NCBI GenBank assembly: GCA_905221615.1
Contig: CAJNDT010006135.1
Coordinates: 794,501-858,500 of the forward strand
Reading direction: 5' to 3'
Source of the DNA: Symbiodinium sp. CCMP2592
Taxonomy: Eukaryota; Sar; Dinophyceae; Suessiales; Symbiodiniaceae
DNA: 64,000 nt
Shown in pieces: positions 9,079-17,544 of this stretch. The number at the start of each line of letters is the position of its first letter. Within the stretch, counting starts at the first letter, position 1. Made by a program: the position numbers and the translations under genes. Under the pieces are notes generated by a model that did no database searches, was not told the DNA's origin, and saw only the letters and a list, made by a program, of their open reading frames with translations.

Positions 9079-11303
9079 GCTGCTGAAACTTCTCAGACAC
9101 TTCCCCGACCTGGGTTCTGCACCCCTGCGACTCAGTCTGCCTGGATCTTACTAGGGATTATTTAATTAGGGCTACTACTGCTGATGGACAAAATCCTGCA
9201 TTACCCATTGTAAAGAGTATACCGTAGTTCCCATAGTTTAGAGTCCTTAGGGTCATGCAGGATTTTGTCCATCAGCAGTATTATAGGGATCCACTCCCCC
9301 ATGGTTTGTTTCAGATGCTCGGTTTCTCTCTAAGGTCAGATTGAAGGGTTGAGGCGTTGATACTCGAGCTTGACGCGTTTGGGAGTCGAGAGCCTGATGC
9401 CTTCGGGTTTGCAGCTTTACCCTGAAGCTCAAAATAGCCTAGATGCCTTGTACGGTATCCTTAATATATGGGCCCTTAGACCCTTACATAACCCTAAACC
9501 CCCTACGGCCCTACGGGAACCTCATATTACAGCTTGGCAAATGGGTCAGACCCAGATGAGACACTCCCAGTCTGCAGAGTCAACGCTTGACCTGTTATTG
9601 TCCACTTATCAATTGCTTCAGCGGGTTATACTTCACGGTTGTTGCCAAGCTTCCTAGGTAATTTGTAGGCAACTGCACCCAATCTATCAGCGACGTTCCT
9701 GTCGAAGTCGTCACCTTGGCGTCGCGTGCACCTGATCAGTTACAGTCCCGTCACGAGTTCTGCCTGTAGCCTTCCTGAAAACGCAGTTGACGTAGTCAGC
9801 CAATCGTGTGCCTTTGGGTAAGCCGCAGGTCCAAGCCAGCGATCACCGTCCATGTCCACCACACTAGCGTTGGAATTGGGAGCACGGACCCCTCGAGTGG
9901 CAAATCGCACGTCTTGTTTCACTTCTTCAGACAGGTGCAACTGAGTCTGAAGCGATCCTATGGCATGATCTACTTGATCAATCAACTTCGGAGAGTACCA
10001 GAGGTCGAATTCAGCAGGGTCTAATCCTAGTGAGCAATAGCCTTCTTCGATGTAGTTCCAGGATCCTACGGCTGATGATATAGATCCTGCATTACCTTAA
10101 TGACTCTAGACTCTGGGACTTACAGTATACTCCATATTTATGGGCAATGCAGGATTTATACCCTCCTGTAGCCAGAAATCTTGAGCTATAACCCTAAACC
10201 GTAGCTATCAAGCCATGGCTGCGTTGTAAGGTAAAGTACCGACTGTACATCTGCCTTCATACCCAAAGCGTCTTAAGTACCTTCTGAATACATTGCAGGG
10301 TTTCTATACTCGGAATTACTTTCATGTTTTCCTTTAAACCCTAAGTTCTGTACAGACCCCCATCGACCCTAAAGCCTTTTATAACCCTTCTAGAACCCCT
10401 AAAGGTATCCTGATCGAACCCTACCCAGAGATCCCAACATCCCTTAATTCAGGAATATGCCCTAAACCATAATATTAAGGCCACTATAAGTCAAGGTATA
10501 TTCCCTAATGAAGGGATATTGCAGTACCCTTAAACCCCAAACCCTATAGATCCCTGATAGATCCCTTAAAGGATCCCTTAAAGAAACCCTAGGTATATTC
10601 CTCAACTAAGGGGTGTTGGGATCTCTGACTGAAACTGCAGTAATCATGCAGATGGGTGGTTCTCAAAATTATGATCCCCTTTTTGGGTCCCTAGTTCAGT
10701 ACGGCTCCTATTATTTAGGGTAGCCAAGAAGGGAGCTTAATTTCGACAACCACCCAGATCTGATAATGCAGTACCCTGGGGATCAAAATAGCCCAAAAGC
10801 CTTATATAGCATGGTGTTTGGGCCCAAAAGCCTGAATATATGAGTCCTTAGATCCCTAAACTCTATAGATCCCTTTAAAAGGACCCCTTATAGACCCCTT
10901 TAAAGGAACCCTATATATGAGTCCTTAGATCCCTAGGGGTAATCACCCAGATCTGATTGAAGGCCGGGCCAAAGCTTTCATGGGTGCCATGTAGACGACC
11001 TGACTGTTGGTCGGTTTAGGGTTTCGGGCTGTTGGGGTTTAGAGGGTTTAGGTTCTGGCAGGATTGTATAAACCCCAAACGGTTAAAGGTTACCTACTCA
11101 GCTACTATAAGGTTAAGAGGGTTTAGGGTTTAGGGTTATAAACCCCAAAAGGTTATAGGTTACCGGGTACAAGAAACAAGCAAAAAAAGAAGCCATGCTC
11201 GAGGATACGGTTGCCAAGCAATTCAGTCACGGGTCTGGCTTCTAACCTCAACCTGCAGCCTCAAGGTTCAACTATGCACCATAGACTTTATGTACACATG
11301 CAG

Positions 11304-11341
<38 letters not shown>

Positions 11342-14300
11342 GTGTTTGTTTTTGTGTCGTGTACAGTTGTACACAAGCACGTAGGTGCATCTAACGACTC
11401 TCCCATGTAGACTGTTGCTGCCTGTTACAACCAAGAAAGCCAAAGGCTCCAAACGCAAGCCGTGAGACAGCCAAGTAGAATTTCAGATGGACTCAGACAC
11501 TGAAACTGCTTGCATCTGGCTGTGGTTTAGGATGGCTGACGGGGTAGAGTCTGGTAGAGTGCTACAGATGCCAAACTGGGGAAGGAATACGGACACTGAG
11601 CCACTAAGCCCAATTTCGTACCCCTCAAACCCTTACCCTGAACCCTAAACCCTGCATAAAACACTTGCGGCTCAAGGCTTGGGGATTCAAGTGCAGCATC
11701 CGGCTGAAAACATAATACAGGGGCCCTAAACAAATTAGAAAAGGGTTTGGGGGTACATTATGCTGAAGTCATATTCATTAAGGAACCCAACAATAGTATG
11801 GGAAATTACTTAAGCCCCCATATTACTTGAGCCTAGAGGCTCCATATATAGTACCATTATGGAGCCATAGGTCCCAAAAACCATAATATGAATGGTCTTT
11901 TGGGGCCTGATTCCATAATGGCACTATATATGGAGCCTCTGGGCAGTAGTCCACACCCTAGCCGACCAGCAATATACGACGCAGGCGTCACAAGACGCGC
12001 GCATCTACTGGCCCCTCGCTCCCCCTAAACACGAAGCCCTTGCAAAGTACTTCCACCCTTTCAGAGATCCCAATACCCCCTGAATTAAGGAATAGACCTT
12101 AAATCATAATATTGGGGCCCCTATAATTTCAGCTATTCCTAATTAAGGGATATTGGGATCCCTTAAACTCTAACCCCTATAGATCCCTTATAGGAGCCCT
12201 TAAGGATGCTATTAAAGGAACCCTAGCTATTCCTTAATTGAGGGATATTGGGATCTTTGAGCTTTCAGGAAGCGCAACTTGCCTTGAAGTCGCGGCCGAT
12301 GCCACCTTGAGGCAACGTAAAAGCTGGATAGAGGTGGGCGGCTGGCACACAAACCCCTGGTGCTTAGTAGGGCTAATAGGGGAATGGGTTATGGGGACTA
12401 CTATTGGGGATTAGACAGGGAATGGTTTCAGTTTCAGAGCTTGATTATATGATTATCTAGGTTCCTGAGTAGCCCCTTTTGTATAAGGGTACCCTTTTTC
12501 CTACTATTCGGCCTCAATAAGGGAACCCAAAAAGAAAAAGGACAAAAGGGTACTACTGAGGAACTTGGTAATGAAGGTTTCGTATCCAAGGCTCATGATT
12601 TTCTGAACTGGTACCGGCAGGCTGCGAGACGCGGGGCTGTTCGAAATAGATCCATGCAGGGTCCTCTTCTGCAGTAGATACCGCAACGCCAAGAGTTTTA
12701 AAGGAGCCGCAAGCACTACACTGCAAGTCCTAAGCCTTATAACGCTCCGTGGTAGTAGCCCGAAAGAAGAAACGAGAAGCGAGTAAGGACTTTCTATGGC
12801 ATGGCGTTGATGTGGCGTTGCCACTGCTTTCACACAGGTTGACATCTTCGACAACAAGTCTTCAGATCTGAAGTGATTCAAGCAAAGGAACCAAAAGTGT
12901 CCCCTACATCATACAATGCGTAGCACAAAGTATACATGCACAGCACCAGAAATCAGCACAATCGTCGTCTTGTTCCTGCTACGTTTGCTAACATCGCGAG
13001 CCGCATGTGAGTCTCGAAGGCACACTCTGAACTTTAGATTTCAAGAAGCAGACTCTTGCAGTGAGACCCCAGCCAAGATAGTTACTATACCAGAACTGTA
13101 CTATAACTATACGATAACAAAACTATAACTAGAACCACACGAGTTATACTGTACTATACAATACCATACCAAAGCTACTTATGCCCTGGACCTGCTTCTG
13201 CTGGAATTCGCGATCTGGACGGTAAACTCCAGATCTCAAGCCTTGAACACCCCTAAATTGAGGAACAGACCGTAAAATGGAGCCGGATCCAGAATCTGAC
13301 TTAACATATTTCCTGAATTCAAGGATTTTGGAAGGTCTGGATAACACCGCGCAGCAAAGTTCCATTTGGATCTTCCTACAACACTCTACCCTGTCCAGAG
13401 TTTGGACACCAAGAAACCCTCAACCCTAATATGGTTTGGGTACCTAACTGCATAATGGTATGTGGAGCCTTCTGCTCTAAACCCTACAGAACCCTTAACG
13501 GAACCCTTAAATATGGACCCTCTGGTAGAAGCGATCAACCCCCTTCCCCCGCCCCCTCCGCTTCGCCTGCAGCGTCCATGTGCTGGCCGATGAGGCGCAA
13601 GATGGTGAGCACGGCGATGTTGGTCTTGCCGGCGCCTCGGGGCTTCGGACCCAGGAATCAGATACGTGGCTTTAGGATAGTAGTTGTGTGGGTTAGGATG
13701 TTGGAGAGTATATGATTATTAGGTACTTGGACCCTTGGGGTTAGGGTTTAGGGTTTAGGGCTTCGGAGTTAAGGACTACCTAAACCCTGAATAACCTACC
13801 ATTTTTAGAGTTCCTGATAGTTATGATTTCCTTACATAAGGCCTCAAATAGGTGGGTCATTTGGGGTTAAGGAAGGTTTACGGCTTAGGTTGAAGGCTTA
13901 GGGCTTCGGTTTGGGGCTTAGGGTTTAGAGTTTAGGACAACGCTCATCGAGTGAATGAACGTCCCAACAATTTTGACAACACCCCGTGGAAGCCTCTAAG
14001 CCCTCAACGCGAGGAACTCAAGTGACCCCTAAACCCCCACTTCTTCACATCCTCAAGCCGGAATAGGGTCTAGGAGTCTAGGGTTTAGGGTTGCCATACC
14101 TTGCTATTGAATTTTGCACCCCCGAGTGCCAGCCCCTGATGAATTATGTGCGGTAGCTTTTCTCAGCACTAAAAATCCGCAGAATAACGCCCATGCAAAA
14201 CACAAACTCACCAGTGTTCCTGAGAAGCTCGAAAGCACACGCACACACACACACACACAAAAACCAAAATACAAGCCCGAACCTACATGAGTATGAACTC

Positions 14301-15544
14301 TGAAAATCGAACCCTGCTCGAAAAATGTAAGAGCCCTTTAAGGACCCTCAAGGCAACCCTGCAAGAAGCATTCAGGGTTCCTAGAAGGGCTCGTGTAACA
14401 GCTCCCTTGAAGGATGCGGCTCTGATAAAGGTTCCTTTCAAGAAACCTGACCTTGTATGACTGTGAACTATGACCTCTGGAAAACAAAACCTGGCTCTAA
14501 AACCTATCAGAACCTTCGGAAGCCCGCAAGAACAATTAAAGGTAACCTGAACTAAACCCCAAAACCTAAACCCCTAAACCCAAGCCCTTAAAGGAACTCT
14601 AAACGGAACCTCTGTAAGCAGAAGTCTCTCCGCTGGGTTCCCAAGGCCTGTGGGGGCACAGATCAGCAAGTTCTGCCTCAAGAATCTCTTTCAGATTCTT
14701 TTGTCGTACCCTTAAAGGGGACCCTTTCTAGAACCCTATAGTTCCTTTAGTGGCTTTGGGTTTAGGGTTCCTTTAGAGGCTCTTTCAAGGGCTCAGGGTT
14801 TTTGGGGTTCATTACAAGGCTCTTTTTAAGGGCTTCGGGGTTCAGGTTCCTTTGAGGGCTCCTTTAGGGCTTTGAGTTTCAGGTTCCTTTGAAAGGCTCC
14901 TTTCAGGGCTTTGGGTTTCAGGTTACTTTAAGGGCTGGTTTCAGGGCTTTGGGTTTCAGGTTACTTTGAGGGCTCCTTTGGGGGTGAAGGTTCGGGGTCC
15001 AGGGTTCAAGCTTTAGGATTCACGGTTTACGCCTGTGGGGCTGTAGAGGTTTTAGGGTTATCTGGAATCGCACGTACTTGGTGTTGCTTAGCTGTAAGTT
15101 CATGGATTGAACACGGTGCTGCAGGAGGTGGATGTGCAAAAAAGACTTGCAGGACCAGAGGACCCACCGCCGAGCTTTAAGTATCTATAGGCCGTTCTCA
15201 CCCTACTTCTCCGCTGACCTGCGGGCAATGAGACGGCTTCGGGTGTAGTGTGTTGGGCATGTGGCTTGAGGCTTAGATTGTGACCCTTTAGTTCAAAGGT
15301 AATGACCCTGAAAGACTCAGGGCTTTGGACCCCCAGGTACTTGAAGGCTCATGGGACTTAGTAAGTAAGGTTATAAGTAGGTTATAATTAGGATAGCCCC
15401 AGTTAGGGGACCTATAACCCCAATTATAACCTACTTACCAAGTCCCATGATCCTCTAAGTAAGCCCTAAACTGAGTCCGTCACGAGCGGCCAAAGGCTGC
15501 ATTGAACACAATCGACTGGATCGTGTTCAGCCTCGGCAGTTCGG
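9079..15544 (-). CDS. Ski2-like DExH helicase (Brr2/ASCC3 family), fragment in microexons
   Basis: Six exons read downwards on the minus strand. E1 15484-15544 encodes the LN-x-IQS-x-VF segment before motif I. E2 14648-14676 encodes NLLICAPT. E3 13540-13635 completes the Walker A motif as APTGAGKTN followed by IAVLTILRLIGQH. E4 12283-12305 encodes GIGRDFK. E5 10970-10999 encodes VVYMAPMKAL (motif Ia). E6 9079-9109 encodes VGEVSEKFQQ. Every junction keeps phase: split codons rebuild S, G, G and the rest are phase 0. All five internal acceptors are AG|G. Donors are GT, GC, GT, GC (GCAAGT) and GC. Order and spacing match the first helicase cassette of Brr2 and ASCC3, which act in U5 snRNP remodelling and RNA/DNA unwinding respectively. 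I cannot tell which. Motif II and later exons were not found, so the gene is partial, continues outside what I can read, or is dead. E6 is the least certain exon. A possible upstream exon is 16669-16737. Confidence 0.7.
9176..9280. mobile_element. Foldback element, family D
   Basis: Near-perfect inverted ends TACTGCTGATGGACAAAATC and complement. It lies upstream (gene sense) of helicase exon E6, inside the predicted intron 5. Confidence 0.85.
9362..9575 (+). repeat. Dispersed repeat, unoccupied copy of the 47.8-kb repeat
   Basis: The segment from GCGTTTGGGAGTCG through AATGGGTCAGACCCAGATGA is similar to 47788-48082 but lacks the family P element present there. It therefore acts as a related empty site. 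Confidence 0.65.
9740..10066 (-). CDS. Unidentified 109-codon open exon next to a family D element
   Basis: The frame is open from the D-element edge (…CCGTAG|GATCC) to a TAA at 9740-9742. The product has an ordinary soluble-protein composition: aromatic-rich at first (WNYIEEGYC), then acidic and helical. The AG at the element edge could be the splice acceptor. It lies inside predicted intron 5 of the helicase, so either it belongs to a nested gene, the helicase model is wrong here, or it is a relic. No family was recognised. Confidence 0.4.
   Translation of the reverse strand, partial: GSWNYIEEGYCSLGLDPAEFDLWYSPKLIDQVDHAIGSLQTQLHLSEEVKQDVRFATRGVRAPNSNASVVDMDGDRWLGPAAYPKAHDWLTTSTAFSGRLQAELVTGL
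10067..10170. mobile_element. Foldback element, family D
   Basis: Its left edge coincides with the start of the open exon at 10066. The right inverted repeat is mutated from GATGATATAA to GAGGGTATAA (minus sense), which creates a GT. Confidence 0.75.
10428..10630. mobile_element. Family J foldback with an extra arm
   Basis: Inverted arms (AGATCCCAACATCCCTTAATT and GTATATTCCCTAATGAAGGG) are followed by a CCCTTTAAAGG-type spacer and a third arm ending GTTGGGATCTCTG. The copy at 12062-12261 has the same three-arm layout. Confidence 0.7.
10651..10759. mobile_element. Foldback element, family H
   Basis: Ends GATGGGTGGTTCTCAAAATT and TTTCGACAACCACCCAGATC. Copies are at 24634, 30557 and 55588. Confidence 0.85.
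10772..10855. mobile_element. Foldback element, family I
   Basis: GGGGATCAAAATAGCCCAAAA at one end and TGAGTCCTTAGATCCC at the other. The related copy at 37693 is in opposite orientation; others are at 32480 and 49478. Confidence 0.65.
11067..11165. repeat. Telomere-like block between copies of a family W arm
   Basis: TATAAACCCCAAACGGTTAA…GGTTACC (11067-11092) recurs as TATAAACCCCAAAAGGTTAT…GGTTACC (11137-11164). A short AGGGTTTAGGGTTTAGGG run lies between them. The arm is related to the family W element at 16839. Confidence 0.65.
11300..11340. repeat. AT microsatellite
   Basis: A (AT)n tract of about 30 bp within the helicase intron. Confidence 0.9.
11713..11943. mobile_element. Adjacent family N (11713-11826) and family E (11832-11943) elements
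   Basis: The N copy is diverged but keeps AGGGTTTGGGGGTACATTAT and a right end of AAGCCCCCATATTA. The E copy directly after it is well preserved, with GAGGCTCCATATATAGTACC and its complement at the ends. Confidence 0.75.
12062..12261. mobile_element. Family J foldback with an extra arm
   Basis: Two inverted arms (AGATCCCAATACCCCCTGAAT / CTAATTAAGGGATATTGGGA), a CCCTTATAGGAGCCCTTAAGG spacer, then a second right arm (CTTAATTGAGGGATATTGGG). The layout matches the 10428 copy. It ends about 20 bp from helicase exon E4. Confidence 0.75.
12366..12565. mobile_element. Family U fragment and family V foldback
   Basis: 12366-12430 (AGTAGGGCTAATAGGGGAATG) resembles 49870-49937. 12458-12565 is a hairpin with GGTTCCTGAGTAGCCCCTTTT against AAAAGGGTACTACTGAGGAAC. 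Both are upstream (gene sense) of helicase exon E4, inside intron 3. Confidence 0.55.
12570..13230. other. Helicase intron 3, non-repetitive part
   Basis: Open frames occur on both strands (minus 12568-12881; plus 12916-13128 with a hydrophobic segment). Neither has splice or homology support, and both lie inside the predicted helicase intron. I treat them as chance. Confidence 0.35.
13232..13343. mobile_element. Diverged foldback element, family A
   Basis: The right end GGATTTTGGAAGGTCTGG is intact. The left arm is decayed. Confidence 0.6.
13641..13738. mobile_element. Foldback element, family X, at a helicase splice acceptor
   Basis: TTCGGACCCAG and GGTACTTGGACCC ends with a core shared with 49070-49172 and 53098-53177. 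On the minus strand the element ends 5 nt before the AG acceptor of exon E3, so it forms the 3' end of that intron. Confidence 0.65.
13739..14230. repeat. Telomere-like tracts inside helicase intron 2
   Basis: TTTAGGG-like runs lie at 13735-13765 and 13865-13935. Short open stretches on both strands (13936-14025 plus; 14104-14168 minus) have splice-like edges but lie inside the predicted intron. Confidence 0.6.
14229..14262. repeat. CA microsatellite
   Basis: A (CA)n run of about 30 bp. Confidence 0.9.
14740..15000. repeat. Tandem repeat, about 38-bp unit, in helicase intron 1
   Basis: Repeats of GGGCTTTGGGTTTCAGGTT(A/C)CTTT… start near 14841, 14878, 14917 and 14955, with spacings of 37-39 bp. 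The unit contains a TTTAGGG-like core. Confidence 0.8.
15338..15461. mobile_element. Foldback element, family B (TCATGGGAC subtype)
   Basis: TACTTGAAGGCTCATGGGAC and its near-complement flank AAGTAGGTTATAA arms. It is more similar to the next two copies (16086, 16275) than to other B elements. It starts 22 bp from the donor of helicase exon E1. Confidence 0.85.
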
Positions 15545-15638
15545 CTTGGCAGGGTTCATGTAGGAACCTTGGGCCTCCATTCGGGTTCCTTATATGAACC
15601 CCACTAGTGTTGGGGTTATAGGCCCAGGGTTCCTTAAT

Positions 15639-15746
15639 CAGACCTTCCCAAAATCCCTTGATTAAGAAATATACCCTGAATCTTAATAGGATCCCCAATA
15701 AGATTTAAGGTATATTCCTTAATTAAGGGATTTTGGAAGGTCTGGG
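15639..15746. mobile_element. Foldback element, family A
   Basis: CAGACCTTCCCAAAATCCCTT and AAGGGATTTTGGAAGGTCTG ends with an AGGATCC core. Confidence 0.85.
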
Positions 15747-15786
15747 TTAGGGGAGTTCAGACCTGTGAACCTTCCTTAAGGACGAA

Positions 15787-15936
15787 CTGAACCCTACAAG
15801 GGTTTAAGGTTCACATATCACATAAGGCTTCATAGTATAAGGGTATAGCACTTAAGGGTCACTGAACCCTAAGCGGGTTTAAGCTTCATATATCATCTAA
15901 GGCTTCATCGTATAGGGGTATAGCTTTTAAGGGTCA
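15787..15936. repeat. Two-copy tandem repeat, 75-bp unit
   Basis: CTGAACCCTA…GGGTTTAAG…TTCATAGTATAAGGG…AAGGGTCA is repeated twice with about 85 percent similarity by eye. Confidence 0.8.
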
Positions 15937-16085
15937 TTTGGTGCTTAAGGTTAGACCCCATTTAGGGTTTAGATTAGAGCTTAGGGTTTAGGGGTGTGGG
16001 GAACCACAAAGCATCAGAAGAAGACGAAGAAGTGTATCCAGTTGAGCGCTTGTTGGGTGTAGGGTGAGACTTTTGGTGTTCGGGA

Positions 16086-16209
16086 TACTTGAAGGCTCAT
16101 GGGACTTAGTAAGTAAGGTTATAAGTAGGTTACAATTAGGATAACTCCACTTAGGGGACTTAAAACCCCAGTTAAAACCTACTTACTAAGTCCCATGATC
16201 CTCTAAGTA
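16086..16209. mobile_element. Foldback element, family B (TCATGGGAC subtype)
   Basis: Nearly the same sequence as the copy at 15338, which suggests recent local spread. Confidence 0.85.
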
Positions 16210-16274
16210 GGATTTAGGCGACTCGGTGAGTGCACCGCAGTACTTTTTCCATTGTTACAGCTTTGCCACTAGAC

Positions 16275-16399
16275 TACTTGAAGGATCATGGGACTTAGTT
16301 ACTAGGGTTATAAATAAGGTAACCATACTTACAAGGACTCATAACCCCAATTAGGGTACTCATAACCCTACTTACTAGGTCCCCTGATCCTCCATGTAG
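16275..16399. mobile_element. Foldback element, family B (TCATGGGAC subtype)
   Basis: Third copy of the subtype within 1.1 kb, more diverged in the arms. Confidence 0.8.
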
Positions 16400-16668
16400 A
16401 GCCTCAGCCAGCAATGTGGGATTCACATTCCTGCTGTTGTCGGTTGCTATGTCGTCTTGTATTGGCAACCAATCTCGGCATGAATATCCCTCCGGGTATG
16501 ACGAGACTACCCGGGCACAGAAACACTAACGGCCAGAGCTATAGCTGCTGTAATAATATACACCTGGGTCGAATAGTCTATCTGGAACTTGACGAAAGTA
16601 AACCCAACAACAGAAGTTAACTGAATCATAAACCCTAAACCTACACCCTAAACCCTAAACAAAATTAC

Positions 16669-16737
16669 GGTGTCGAATTTCGCATCCACAGGGCTGTCGG
16701 GCTTGATGTATTGGGGCATGACCAGGGCTTCTTGTGC
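16669..16737 (-). CDS. Candidate internal exon, possibly upstream helicase exon
   Basis: Exactly 23 codons (phase 0 in and out) lie between an acceptor TTGCAG|G and a donor ACC|GTAATT. The encoded segment contains LVMPQYIKPDSPVDAKFDT and looks like ordinary protein. It lies upstream of helicase exon E1 on the same strand. A Val-Pro…Lys-Pro pattern precedes the helicase core in Brr2 and ASCC3, so this may be an earlier exon of that gene, but the match is weak. Confidence 0.45.
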
Positions 16738-16741
16738 CTGC

Positions 16742-16821
16742 AAGTCTAACTACCGAAGGGGGTTTAATTAGGGTTTAGGGTTTAGGGTTTAGGGTTTAAG
16801 GAAGTCTAACTACCGAAGGGG
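16742..16821. repeat. Telomere-like block between 20-bp direct repeats
   Basis: AAGTCTAACTACCGAAGGGG occurs exactly at 16742-16761 and again at 16802-16821. The 40 bp between are TTTAGGG repeats. The first copy overlaps the splice acceptor region of the exon at 16737. Confidence 0.9.
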
Positions 16822-16838
16822 TTCCTGAGCCTGGTCCA

Positions 16839-16946
16839 AGTTCCTACTTGTCGGGTAAAGGTTAACCTTTTTGGGTGTAGAGGGATTCTTTTGGGACTAT
16901 ACTACCCCAAAAAGGATAAAGGCTACCTACTCGACTACTAGGAGTT
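16839..16946. mobile_element. Foldback element, family W
   Basis: AGTTCCTACTTGTCGGGTAAA and TACCTACTCGACTACTAGGAG form imperfect inverted ends. A related arm is at 11067. A CCCTAAA block follows directly. Confidence 0.7.
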
Positions 16947-17045
16947 GCCCCCTAAACCCTAAACCCTAATCCCTGAACCCTAAACCCTTACAGTTTTCGG
17001 TTTAGTTGTTCAGGCTTGATCCTTAGAGGTGAGGGTGCAGTGAAA

Positions 17046-17276
17046 TCTAGGGTTGAACCAAACATGGAAGAATCCTGAACAAAACAAGGCTTGGAGTTGC
17101 CTACGGTTTATGATATACATCCTGCATTATAAGGGCCCTAACTTTATGGCGTATTCCTTACTATGGGTAATGCAGGGTCTGTACCATCAGCCGTAGTACC
17201 TCGAACACACGGAACTTTCCCAGGCTCGCGACTTCTCGGTGCCTTTGAACGCGATTTGCGCCCACTGTGGCAATTC
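17046..17276 (-). CDS. Two exons separated by a family D intron
   Basis: Exon a (17200-17276) follows CTTCACAG|G and encodes GANRVQRHREVASLGKFR among its 25 full codons. It ends GAG|GTACTACGG exactly at a family D element. Exon b starts after the element's other end (…CCGTAG|G) and reaches a TAG near 17046. Phase is consistent (0), but exon b may instead be replaced by the exon at 16669-16737, which also begins in phase 0. No family was recognised. Confidence 0.45.
17101..17199 (-). mobile_element. Family D foldback acting as a whole intron
   Basis: On the minus strand the 99-bp segment begins GTACTACGGCTGATGG and ends AAACCGTAG. The D element (17102-17195) fills it almost completely, so the inverted repeats supply both splice ends. 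Confidence 0.6.
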
Positions 17277-17544
17277 CTGTGAAGCATGGTGGGGATAGTA
17301 AGGGTTTAGGTTTGAAAAAGGTTTGGGGTTTTCGGTGTGTATCGGTGTTTAGACGGCAATATTGAGGCTCTTTCTGTGTTGTATTGGATCTCTCTCTGGA
17401 CCCCTCACTTGTTCGGCTTTCGGGTGTTCCGTTGTTGTTGCTTTGGGTTCTCTTGCCTACACTATAAAAAACCTCACAGTTGAGCCCCAAACCCTCGCCA
17501 ATCCGAACCCCAATGCCTCAGGGGTGATTTTCCAGGGAGGTTAA

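Noticed and set aside
11159-11245. Plus-strand Lys-rich terminal exon candidate
   Set aside because: It starts in a duplicated repeat arm and lies inside a predicted helicase intron on the other strand.
12269-12366. Plus-strand exon-like open stretch flanked by families J and U
   Set aside because: It overlaps helicase exon E4 on the other strand, which has homology and phase support. The plus-strand reading is probably chance.
13431-13715. Plus-strand 94-codon ORF
   Set aside because: It is antisense to the exon with the Walker A motif.
14599-14709. Minus-strand 36-codon open frame with a helical composition
   Set aside because: It overlaps helicase exon E2 in a different frame. It shows that short protein-like frames arise by chance here.
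13936-15190. Several short open stretches with AG and stop edges (13936-14025, 14104-14237, 15099-15190)
   Set aside because: All lie inside predicted helicase introns and have no homology support.
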